A model generated the notes under the pieces. The model was given only the letters and a program-made list of their open reading frames with translations, ran no database searches and had not been told where the DNA came from. A stretch of 37,715 nucleotides of DNA from an uncultured Saprospiraceae bacterium (GTDB taxonomy: Bacteria > Bacteroidota > Bacteroidia > Chitinophagales > Saprospiraceae), in NCBI GenBank assembly GCA_938041325.1, contig CALIAG010000569.1:1-37715 (forward strand), written 5' to 3'. Both the position numbers and the translations under genes were made by a program. Below, one piece after another: positions 16,010 to 23,438 of the stretch; positions within the stretch are counted from its first letter, which is position 1, and each line of letters opens with the position of its first letter.

Positions 16010-17971
16010 TTAAGATTTTTTAAGTACAATTTGCTCTGCGTGTTTTTCAACAATAAGATCGAAAAATTCTTTAATAAAAGGATATTCTTCTACTTCATAT
16101 TTTGTCTGCGATACCGTTATTTTACTTAATAATTGGATTTGATTTTTATTCATCGCTGTTGCGCTAAATTGGAATCGACCAGCTTTATTAGGCAAAGCTA
16201 CATTCACAGCTTCAGGAAGTTCCTCTACTTGATAGCCATCAGGAATGGTCAACGAAAGCACATACTGTTCTTTGAATGGATAGGGAATATCAACTGGATA
16301 GCTTCTTTTTTCAAGTTTAAAAAAATTTTCATCAAACTTGGTATAAACGACAGGTGATAGATAAATGAAGTCGCCATTGGTTTGCGCTGCTTCTGGCAAT
16401 GTGATATCAATATTATCTTTGAATTTTTGTGAAAGGTCAGTTAAGTTTTCCGTCTCTTTCGCAGTGACTTCAACATCAGGATAATTTTCTGAAAAACGCT
16501 CTTTCCAGTGTTTAGCATTTTTATCTTCAAAATAGGATCGTCTTTCAGATACAGCGCTATAACCAGAGTAAGAGCCGGTCATTTTTCCAACCAAATCTCC
16601 TTCTTCTGTAAGATCAAAACTCATCATAAATGCTTCATTGCCTCCCGGTGCTTTAAGTTCGATCCATTGACTACCTGTTTCTTTGACCAGCCAACCCATG
16701 CCGTTTAGTGATGAAACTTTGGGATAACCGATTGGCCGAAACTTATTAGAGAGGTCAATGAATTTTATTTCACCATCTAATTCTGCTTGTACTAGCGTAT
16801 GGTTAAATTGATCAATGATCGGATACAAAGGAACCATTTTTCCGTTTTCTCTGGTGCTAATCATTACTGGGTCAGCCTTAATTCCTGCATCTCTTAGTAA
16901 GGCAATAAGTGCAAGATTAAGGGTAGCACTATATCCTACCTTGTCTGCATAAAAGGCATTTAAGTTTCCTCGCGCATAGGCCGAATAACGTCCATTCCAT
17001 TCCATATTGCTCATTATGAAATTTGATAGCGCATATGTTTTCTGTTCTTGTGTCCAATCTTTTTGTAATAATCCTTCTGCATCCTTTGCAAGCGAAGAAT
17101 AGTTTTTCTTCTTGGTGTATTGTAGCGCAAAATCTGTGTCCTCCATCAAATTTTCAGCAAGCTCTTCCCAAGTACTTAAATATGCTTTATAAAATGATCC
17201 AGGAAAATTAGTAGCATTCAATTGAAACCTAACCCTTGCTAAATAATCATCCATGGTTGTAATGTACCTTTCTTGTTTTAAGGCCGGTACATCCTTAATG
17301 ATATATTCTGTTTTAGTGAATTGGATAGTTCTTCCTGCCAAAGCGCCCTGAAGTGTTGTTGATTCCTTTTTTGTAAAACTGTTGTTCCCTTGAAATAAAT
17401 AAATATAGTCAAACCATTCAGGTATGGTCACGTTCAATTGACTATGTGCGATTGGAATCTCTTCTTGGAAATACCATTCTCTTAATTCAAAAATTCTTTC
17501 AGAGTGAACTTCATATTTGTATTCGATTATAGAGCCTGGAGCCAAGTTAGGTAAAGACGCTTTTTTCTGGGACCAATAATCGTTGACTTTTTCTTCAAAA
17601 ACATCTGCTTTGGAAATTTTTGAAACAGTACCATCAGGGGCAATTACCTGAGCTTCAAATTTGATAACTTTTTCTACTTTTCTTTTGGAGTAAAAAGGAA
17701 TTTCTATATCGCCATATTCAAAACCAGCTTCGTTGAGAATTTTTATTCTTCTATGGTGTTTGAAAATGGTTTTGAAATCTTCTCCAATATATTCGATACT
17801 TGTTTGACCAAAGTCTGCAAGGATAACAGCACTTGCTGAAGAATCTTTTTCATAAGTCGTCATTGCTAATTCCTCAGGGCTAACTTTACCCCATTTAATA
17901 AACTTTTTTTGTGCAAAGCTGTAGTTGATGGCCATAAAAATAACCAATGTTAGAAGGATCGATTTTTTCAT
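16010..17971 (-). CDS. DUF3857 / transglutaminase-like secreted protein lacking the catalytic Cys
   Basis: A 653-residue paralogue of its downstream neighbour: signal peptide 1-20 (MKKSILLTLVIFMAINYSFA), DUF3857 domain about 55-240 and a transglutaminase-like core about 290-410. At the position of the nucleophile the sequence is DKVGYSATLNLALIALL, so Ser348 replaces Cys. The His (FNHTLVQ, His391) and Asp (KFIDLSNK, Asp406) positions are kept. Related Bacteroidota proteins show a similar GNSAEIN-type motif, so this looks like a stable subfamily of non-catalytic or altered members and not a fresh mutation. It is the first gene of the pair. The 388 bp upstream have no clear promoter box. Likely a scaffold or binding protein for the active partner, which is inference. 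Confidence 0.88.
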   Translation of the reverse strand: MKKSILLTLVIFMAINYSFAQKKFIKWGKVSPEELAMTTYEKDSSASAVILADFGQTSIEYIGEDFKTIFKHHRRIKILNEAGFEYGDIEIPFYSKRKVEKVIKFEAQVIAPDGTVSKISKADVFEEKVNDYWSQKKASLPNLAPGSIIEYKYEVHSERIFELREWYFQEEIPIAHSQLNVTIPEWFDYIYLFQGNNSFTKKESTTLQGALAGRTIQFTKTEYIIKDVPALKQERYITTMDDYLARVRFQLNATNFPGSFYKAYLSTWEELAENLMEDTDFALQYTKKKNYSSLAKDAEGLLQKDWTQEQKTYALSNFIMSNMEWNGRYSAYARGNLNAFYADKVGYSATLNLALIALLRDAGIKADPVMISTRENGKMVPLYPIIDQFNHTLVQAELDGEIKFIDLSNKFRPIGYPKVSSLNGMGWLVKETGSQWIELKAPGGNEAFMMSFDLTEEGDLVGKMTGSYSGYSAVSERRSYFEDKNAKHWKERFSENYPDVEVTAKETENLTDLSQKFKDNIDITLPEAAQTNGDFIYLSPVVYTKFDENFFKLEKRSYPVDIPYPFKEQYVLSLTIPDGYQVEELPEAVNVALPNKAGRFQFSATAMNKNQIQLLSKITVSQTKYEVEEYPFIKEFFDLIVEKHAEQIVLKKS

Positions 17972-18359
17972 CGTATACGTTTTAAAATAAGGTCAAGTTT
18001 TAAAAAACAAAATAAACCTAGATCGACTGGTAAAGCCAATAGGCATATGCGTCTAAATTTAATTAGATTAGCATCTGTTCTAGCAAGTGTGAATACTGTT
18101 GCAAACAAGATGCCGAAGCAAAATATATTTTAAAAATTAGATAGAAGTTTATTGAAGTAGTAAAGTTCGGCTCAATATAACACTAAAAAGACATATATGC
18201 AAAATGAATGAACGCTAAGCGGCTTTGTACTTATCACAATACCCAATAGAATAGATTACGAACTTAATCTAAAACTAGAGTGCATAATTTTTTTAAATAA
18301 CTTTCAAATTAAAAACTCATCTTTGTTTTTTAATTTGTCCAATTACTTAAATTTCCTTG
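17972..18359. other. Divergent intergenic region without a recognised gene
   Basis: 388 bp, AT-rich, between the minus-strand DUF3857 gene and a plus-strand small gene. Frames are short and broken. A near-consensus CATCTTTG lies at 18318-18325, 34 bp before the plus-strand ATG, and could be a weak -7 box. I see no tRNA, strong hairpin or repeat. Confidence 0.5.
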
Positions 18360-18701
18360 ATGGAAAATAAAAACCTCTCAACCGCAGAGACTGCTGCATT
18401 GATAGCTAGAGACTTTGGCTTAGACATTGGCACCGAACCTATGACAGAGGAGGAGCTATTCAACTTGTTGGCCAATGAGGTTGCTTATATGATCGAATAC
18501 CGTATTGAAACATTGATGAGTTTGTTGTATCGCTTGGATGTCCTTGAACCACATATTCAACATGCTTTGTCTCCAGTTGCGGTAGATCCGCCTAATATTG
18601 GTTTGGCAAAACTTATATTAGAAAGGCAAAAACAAAGAATTATCACAAAAAAATTATACAAACAAGCTCCTCTGGATGAGAATGAAGATTTGGCGATGTA
18701 A
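18360..18701 (+). CDS. Unrecognised small protein, 113 aa
   Basis: I do not recognise this family. The ATG at 18360 is preferred over an upstream TTG. Seen: a soluble, mostly helical protein without signal peptide or membrane segment. It has an acidic N-terminal half (TEPMTEEELFNLLANEVAYM), a repeated helical pattern (IEYRIETLMSLLYRLDVLE), a proline break (VAVDPPN) and a basic stretch LILERQKQRIITKKLYK before an acidic tail. The order helix-helix-basic tail and the size resemble conserved Bacteroidota helical proteins of unknown role, but I cannot name one. A coding origin is supported by low-shadow composition and by a terminator that follows directly. It stands alone, flanked by the DUF3857 pair and a convergent secreted protein gene. 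Confidence 0.7.
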   Translation: MENKNLSTAETAALIARDFGLDIGTEPMTEEELFNLLANEVAYMIEYRIETLMSLLYRLDVLEPHIQHALSPVAVDPPNIGLAKLILERQKQRIITKKLYKQAPLDENEDLAM

Positions 18702-18730
18702 AAAAAAATCGCGACTCTGGAGCCGCGATT
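18701..18730 (-). terminator. Rho-independent terminator of the minus-strand gene at 18773
   Basis: Stem AATCGCG/CGCGATT with an inner CTC/GAG pairing, and a run of eight Ts on the minus strand (As at 18701-18708). It lies 43 bp after the minus-strand stop and directly after the plus-strand stop at 18701, so the hairpin may also help end that transcript, though no T run follows on that side. Confidence 0.75.
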
Positions 18731-18772
18731 CGAAATGGTTATGCAAGAACTTTTTTATAAAAACCTTATTTA

Positions 18773-19549
18773 CTAGGGTGTAATTCTGTTGAAAGAATAA
18801 ACTTGCTCCTTCGCTTCAAAAACACTTTCCAATCCAGCCACGCTCAAAGAAGATTTTATATTCAACTTCCCATTGTTAGTAGGAATTAATTTTGCAAACT
18901 TCGTTTTGAATACACCAGTTTTTGTTTTGTTGTCTGTCACTTCAAACACCAAGTAATCTCCATCCTCACTTACATTCCAAAAACCATGTTCTATAATCTT
19001 GCTGTCATTGTTTCCAAGGAATCTAGTATAAGATCCATCTTCGCGAAAAAGGAAATGAACGATTACATTTTGATCAACATTGGTGATCCAGTCACCAACA
19101 ATATTGTTTTTGATTTTTGAAATTTCATCCTTTGGTAAACCAGTATTGAATTCAAGTATTAAGCTTTCATCAGAATCAATTTTATTCAATTGGATGCCAT
19201 TGCAATGGCCTTTTACTAAATAAAAAGATTCTTCATGATTGCCCGGATTAGTGATGACCAAAATTTGGTCAGAATCTTTATTTTCAACTCTCCAAATATA
19301 GCTTTTGTTTAAGCCTTCATTGGTCGCAAATGGGATAACATCAACAAGGCCCATTGCATGAAAATCAAATTTTTCTTTTTGGTTATTTCTAAGTACAATC
19401 CAATTTCCATCTACAAGATCTTGGTCTAAGCGCTCAGGGGTAGAATCGTATTTGTTACAGTCGGTACTAATTTCGGAAATAACATTTGCAGTAATGGGAT
19501 TGGAAATTCCCAATAAAAAAATTGCGGTGATTAAAAGATAATTTTTCAT
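18773..19549 (-). CDS. Secreted protein with two lipocalin-like halves, function unknown
   Basis: A 258-residue exported protein if ATG 19549 is used (a start eight codons earlier only adds Lys/Ser residues). The signal peptide is KNYLLITAIFLLGISNPITA. Two beta-rich halves each open with a G-x-W pattern: DGNWIVLRNNQKEKFDF near residue 47 and GDWITNVDQNVIVHFLFRED near 160. This is the hallmark of small lipocalin-like folds common in Bacteroidota secreted proteins. The second half continues with FWNVSEDGDYLVFEV, another strand pair of the same type. No enzymatic motif is visible. It is convergent with the small gene at 18360 and divergent from recO. A ligand-binding role is inferred from the fold guess only. 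Confidence 0.7.
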   Translation of the reverse strand: MKNYLLITAIFLLGISNPITANVISEISTDCNKYDSTPERLDQDLVDGNWIVLRNNQKEKFDFHAMGLVDVIPFATNEGLNKSYIWRVENKDSDQILVITNPGNHEESFYLVKGHCNGIQLNKIDSDESLILEFNTGLPKDEISKIKNNIVGDWITNVDQNVIVHFLFREDGSYTRFLGNNDSKIIEHGFWNVSEDGDYLVFEVTDNKTKTGVFKTKFAKLIPTNNGKLNIKSSLSVAGLESVFEAKEQVYSFNRITP

Positions 19550-19772
19550 TACGGATTTCTTTTTAGTTTTCAATAAATTTTTTGTTGAACTTTAGCTTTA
19601 TATTGATGTAGAATTTTAACCTACGTTATTATCTACTTCATTATAACTTAAAGGTAACAGCAGATCGTATGTTAAAACAACAGGACTCGACAAGCCGTTG
19701 TTTTTATTCGATCAATGAAACGAAATAGAATTTTTAATTAATATTTAACCGACGAAACGCACCTTTCTTTAT

Positions 19773-20501
19773 ATGATTATTAAAACCCGTGGTATTGTTT
19801 TGAGGTCTATGAAATACTCGGAAACGAGTATTATCGTCGATGTCTACACAGAGTTGAAAGGATTGCGTACTTATATTATAAGTGGTGTCAGAAAAAGGAA
19901 TTCGCAAGTTCCAGCAGGTTTATTGCAAGTTTTGTCCTTGGTGGACTTAGTGGTCTATTTTAGAGAAGGCAAGAGTATGAACCGAATCAAGGAGATAAAA
20001 GCCGCTCATATTTATGAAAAAGTTCCTTTTGATGTTTTTCGTTCTGCAGTAGGAATGTTTATCATTGAGTTAACCCGAAAAACCATAAGGGAGTCCGAAG
20101 AGAATGAAGATCTTTTTCTATATCTCTACAATACTTTGGTTGTTTTAGATCAGAGTGAATTTCCAATCAATAATATTCACTTGACTTTTATGATTGGATT
20201 AAGTGCTTTTCTAGGTTTTCAGCCAACACTCAATGATTTTGGAGAAAATTCATTTTTTGACCTGCAAGAAGGAGTCTTCGGAGATGATGAACCCACCCAC
20301 CATCATTTCTTAGAGCAAGAAAACAATACTTTTTTTAAAAAATTCCTTCACACATCTGTTGAAGATTGTCATAACATCAAAATGAGTAGAGCAGAGCGAA
20401 AATCGTTGTTAGAGAATATGATCACCTATTATAAATTGCATTTAGAAAACTTCAAGGATTTGAATACCCATTCTATTTTGGAAAGGATTTTAAGTGAATG
20501 A
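19773..20501 (+). CDS. recO: DNA repair protein RecO
   Basis: Recombination mediator that anneals ssDNA and loads RecA in the RecFOR pathway. Seen: N-terminal OB fold with the family pattern KTRGIVLRSMKYSETSIIVDVYTE, then RTYIISGVRKRNS (basic DNA-contacting strand) and a long helical C-terminal part (residues 85-242). Length is typical (242 aa). The C-terminal CxxC zinc cluster found in many RecO proteins is absent; only one Cys (SVEDCHNIKM) remains, and this loss is frequent in Bacteroidota. Start: ATG at 19773, with no Shine-Dalgarno site. It lies 192 bp upstream of the PBP1A gene on the same strand, but that gene has its own -7 box. No recR or recF is present in the window. Confidence 0.93.
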   Translation: MIIKTRGIVLRSMKYSETSIIVDVYTELKGLRTYIISGVRKRNSQVPAGLLQVLSLVDLVVYFREGKSMNRIKEIKAAHIYEKVPFDVFRSAVGMFIIELTRKTIRESEENEDLFLYLYNTLVVLDQSEFPINNIHLTFMIGLSAFLGFQPTLNDFGENSFFDLQEGVFGDDEPTHHHFLEQENNTFFKKFLHTSVEDCHNIKMSRAERKSLLENMITYYKLHLENFKDLNTHSILERILSE

Positions 20502-20584
20502 GTGACCTCAATTGGAAAATATAAAGCTGGCGGATCTTTGTTTAGATGCAGTTATTCCTCTTCGTTTTTAAACAACTTCTCCCT

Positions 20585-20592
20585 TATCTTTG
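20585..20592 (+). promoter_or_regulatory. -7 promoter box for the PBP1A gene
   Basis: TATCTTTG matches TAnnTTTG. A near -33 element TTCG lies at 20561-20564, with a 20-nt spacer. The ATG is about 100 bp downstream, leaving a long leader that contains two competing short hairpins. Confidence 0.5.
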
Positions 20593-20693
20593 TGCCTTTA
20601 ATGTAATATATACCTCTGGCACAGCGTTTTTTCTTGCATCAGAGGAGTAGGATAACAGGAAATAGAAAATAATTGCTTTTCAAAGCAAACGAC

Positions 20694-23222
20694 ATGAAGA
20701 ATTCAAACAACCAAAGTCAAGCAGGTTTTAAGAGTAGAATGGTTAAAAAATGGAAAAGTTTTTACAAGAACTACCCCATTTTAGCCAAAATAACGGGTAT
20801 TGGTGCATTAATAGGTGTAGCCGGTTTTGTCTTTTTAATAGGCTTGATTCTATCCGTAAGATTTGGCGCTTTTGGTCAATTGCCTTCCGCTGCTCAATTA
20901 AAGGATATTCAAAATCATACAGCTTCCGAAGTTTACTCTTCTGATGGAAAAGTAATTGGAAAGTATTTTATTGAAAACCGGACCATAGCTGAGCTTGGCG
21001 AAATATCCCCACATATCACGAATGCTTTGGTTGCCACTGAAGATGCTCGGTTTTTTAACCACAAAGGAATCGATGTAAGGGCTTGGTTCAGAGTTTTAAT
21101 TAAAACCGTTATTCTCCAAGACGATTCTGGAGGAGGAGGAAGTACTTTGAGTCAGCAATTGGCCAAAAATCTTTACCCTCGAAAAAGGTATCGATTTTTT
21201 ACTATTCCAATCGCTAAGCTAAAAGAGATGTTTTTAGCAAAAAGATTAGAACGGGCTTATACCAAAGAAGAACTATTGAATATTTATCTCAATACGGTAC
21301 CTTTTGGTGGAAATATTTTCGGAGTTAAAGTTGCTTCCAAGCAGTTTTTTAATTCAACACTTGAAGATATTAAAATCGAAGAAGCTGCTGTATTAGTAGG
21401 CATGCTTAAAGCCAATACTTATTATCACCCTGTGCGAAACCCAGAAAGAGCTAAGGCGAGACGAAACGTGGTTTTATCGCAAATGGCAAAATACAAGCAC
21501 CTGCCAAAATCCCAATTGGATTCGCTTCAAAAGTTAGACTTAATTGTAGAATACAACAGAGAAGACAATAACGAAGGACTCGCTACCTATTTCAGAGAAC
21601 ACCTTCGACAGGAACTGGGAGAATTAGTTAAGAATTATGAAAAAGAAGATGGCACACCTTACAATCTCTATACAGACGGATTGAAAATCTACACTTCCGT
21701 AGACTCAAGAATGCAATCTTATGCAGAAGCTGCTGTCACTGAGCATCTGGCTAAATTACAGAAAGACTTCGACGAACATTGGAAAGGCCAAAAACCTTGG
21801 GGCAGTGATAATGTAATTCAAAAAGAAGTCGAAAAATCCAATCGGTACAAACGACTAAAAGACAAAGGTTATACTTCTGCTCAAATAAAAAAGAACTTCG
21901 AAACACCTAGAAACATGACCCTCTTTTCCTGGAAAGGAGAAATACAAGAAAAGAAAAGCCCATTGGATTCTATACGCTATTATTTCACCAGATTGAATGC
22001 TGGCTTTTTAGCCATGGATCCCAAAACAGGGGATATCAAAGCTTGGGTCGGAGGCATAGATCATAAATATTTCAAATACGATCACGTAAAATCCAAACGT
22101 CAGGTAGGCTCTACGTTCAAGCCAATAGTGTATGCAAATGCTTTGAGAAATGGGGTTCAACCTTGTAACTACATCGACAATAATTTAGTGATTTATTCAG
22201 ACTATGAGGATTGGAAACCAGAAAATTCGGACGGCAAATATGGTGGCGTTTATTCTATGGCTGGTGCCCTGAGGAATTCAGTAAACTCTGTGGCAGTAAA
22301 CTTGATTATGCGATCAGGTGTTGATTCTGTTCGTCAGTTAGCAAAAGAAATGGGAGTGACGAGCGATATCCCGAATGCTCCAGCAATCGCGCTAGGTGCA
22401 GTAGATTTGTCTTTATTTGAAATGGTAAAAGTATATGGGACTTTGGCAAACCGTGGTGTTCAAACTCATCCCCAATATTTGATCAAAATTGAAAACAGCA
22501 AAGGAGAGGTAATCACTGAGTTTAAACAGACTAAAAAAAGAGAAAGGGTCTTGTCTCAGGATAATGCGGATATAATGACAAAGATGATGCAAGGAGTGGT
22601 TGATAGTGGTACCGCAAGAAGATTAAGATTTGTATACAATTTTAAAAATGACATTGCTGGCAAAACAGGGACTACGCAGTCCCATGCTGATGGATGGTTT
22701 ATGGGGTATACTTCGGATATGGTGGCAGGAGCCTGGGTCGGGGGCGAATCGCCAAGAGTACGATTCAGAAGTATCCGACTTGGGCAAGGAGCAAATACCG
22801 CACTTCCTATCTGGGCCCGTTTTATGAAAAAAGTACATGCGGATAAGGAGTTTAAAAAAATGAAGTTTTCCCAATTCGCCGAACCTTCAGAGCTCGTTCA
22901 AGAAGCAATGAATTGTGAAGCGTATTTAACAGAAGCTCCTGTTTTTGTAGATGAAGAAATAGAGCCAGAGGAAGAAGAAGGAGGCGATGGATTTTTTGAA
23001 AAGTTTGATGATTTACTCGGAAGTTTAAAAAAGAAACCTAAAACAGAAATGGACCCAAGAGTGAATGAACGTCCAACCAAGAAAAAAAGGAAACCTGATA
23101 CGAAAGAACAAAAAAAGGAAAAAGAGCGAATCAAGAAGAAAAACGCAAAACGAAAGAAAAAAGAACAAAAGAAGAAGAAGAAAAAGAAACAATGGGATGA
23201 TTTGTTCAAAAAGAAGAATTAA
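20694..23222 (+). CDS. Class A penicillin-binding protein (PBP1A, bifunctional glycosyltransferase/transpeptidase)
   Basis: Polymerises and cross-links peptidoglycan. The ATG at 20694 gives 842 aa; an earlier TTG adds seven codons. Order: short cytoplasmic basic segment, TM helix (about residues 32-55), GT51 domain with ATEDARFFNHKGID (catalytic Glu116) and GGGGSTLSQQLAKNLY (146-161), then a transpeptidase domain with the STFK box VGSTFKPIVYA (Ser473, Lys476), SVN (529-531) and KTGTT (657-661). All catalytic residues are present. The C-terminal 60 residues are an extreme Lys-rich low-complexity tail (for example KKKRKPDTKEQKKEKERIKK), preceded by an acidic EEIEPEEEEGGD stretch. The tail is periplasmic by topology and could bind anionic wall or lipid. 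A leader of about 100 bp precedes the gene. Confidence 0.95.
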   Translation: MKNSNNQSQAGFKSRMVKKWKSFYKNYPILAKITGIGALIGVAGFVFLIGLILSVRFGAFGQLPSAAQLKDIQNHTASEVYSSDGKVIGKYFIENRTIAELGEISPHITNALVATEDARFFNHKGIDVRAWFRVLIKTVILQDDSGGGGSTLSQQLAKNLYPRKRYRFFTIPIAKLKEMFLAKRLERAYTKEELLNIYLNTVPFGGNIFGVKVASKQFFNSTLEDIKIEEAAVLVGMLKANTYYHPVRNPERAKARRNVVLSQMAKYKHLPKSQLDSLQKLDLIVEYNREDNNEGLATYFREHLRQELGELVKNYEKEDGTPYNLYTDGLKIYTSVDSRMQSYAEAAVTEHLAKLQKDFDEHWKGQKPWGSDNVIQKEVEKSNRYKRLKDKGYTSAQIKKNFETPRNMTLFSWKGEIQEKKSPLDSIRYYFTRLNAGFLAMDPKTGDIKAWVGGIDHKYFKYDHVKSKRQVGSTFKPIVYANALRNGVQPCNYIDNNLVIYSDYEDWKPENSDGKYGGVYSMAGALRNSVNSVAVNLIMRSGVDSVRQLAKEMGVTSDIPNAPAIALGAVDLSLFEMVKVYGTLANRGVQTHPQYLIKIENSKGEVITEFKQTKKRERVLSQDNADIMTKMMQGVVDSGTARRLRFVYNFKNDIAGKTGTTQSHADGWFMGYTSDMVAGAWVGGESPRVRFRSIRLGQGANTALPIWARFMKKVHADKEFKKMKFSQFAEPSELVQEAMNCEAYLTEAPVFVDEEIEPEEEEGGDGFFEKFDDLLGSLKKKPKTEMDPRVNERPTKKKRKPDTKEQKKEKERIKKKNAKRKKKEQKKKKKKKQWDDLFKKKN

Positions 23223-23276
23223 GCATAAAACCTCCTTTTGACAGTTTTTCACTAAGCAGCATTGTGTTTTTTACTA

Positions 23277-23284
23277 TACCTTTG
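23277..23284 (+). promoter_or_regulatory. Possible -7 box for the E1 dehydrogenase gene
   Basis: TACCTTTG matches TAnnTTTG but lacks a matching -33 TTG at the usual spacing and lies 155 bp upstream of the ATG, so it is only a candidate. Confidence 0.3.
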
Positions 23285-23438
23285 GGTTAAATAAGGGTGA
23301 AAAGCTATGTTATATAGTTAAAACACACAGTAAGCTCTATCGCGACTTAAAAACCTTCAATTATCCAAAACACTTTAATGAGCTTATCGTATAGTTTTTG
23401 AACCCGAAGTTACTTTAGCTAATACCAAGAATAGAGTC

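Noticed and set aside
18001-18359. Possible regulatory RNA between the DUF3857 pair and the small gene
   Set aside because: No strong stem, no terminator and only a near-consensus promoter box; nothing supports a defined RNA.
22898-23252. Minus-strand frames rich in Phe and Leu opposite the PBP1A tail
   Set aside because: They are reverse-strand shadows of the AAA/AAG-rich Lys tail.
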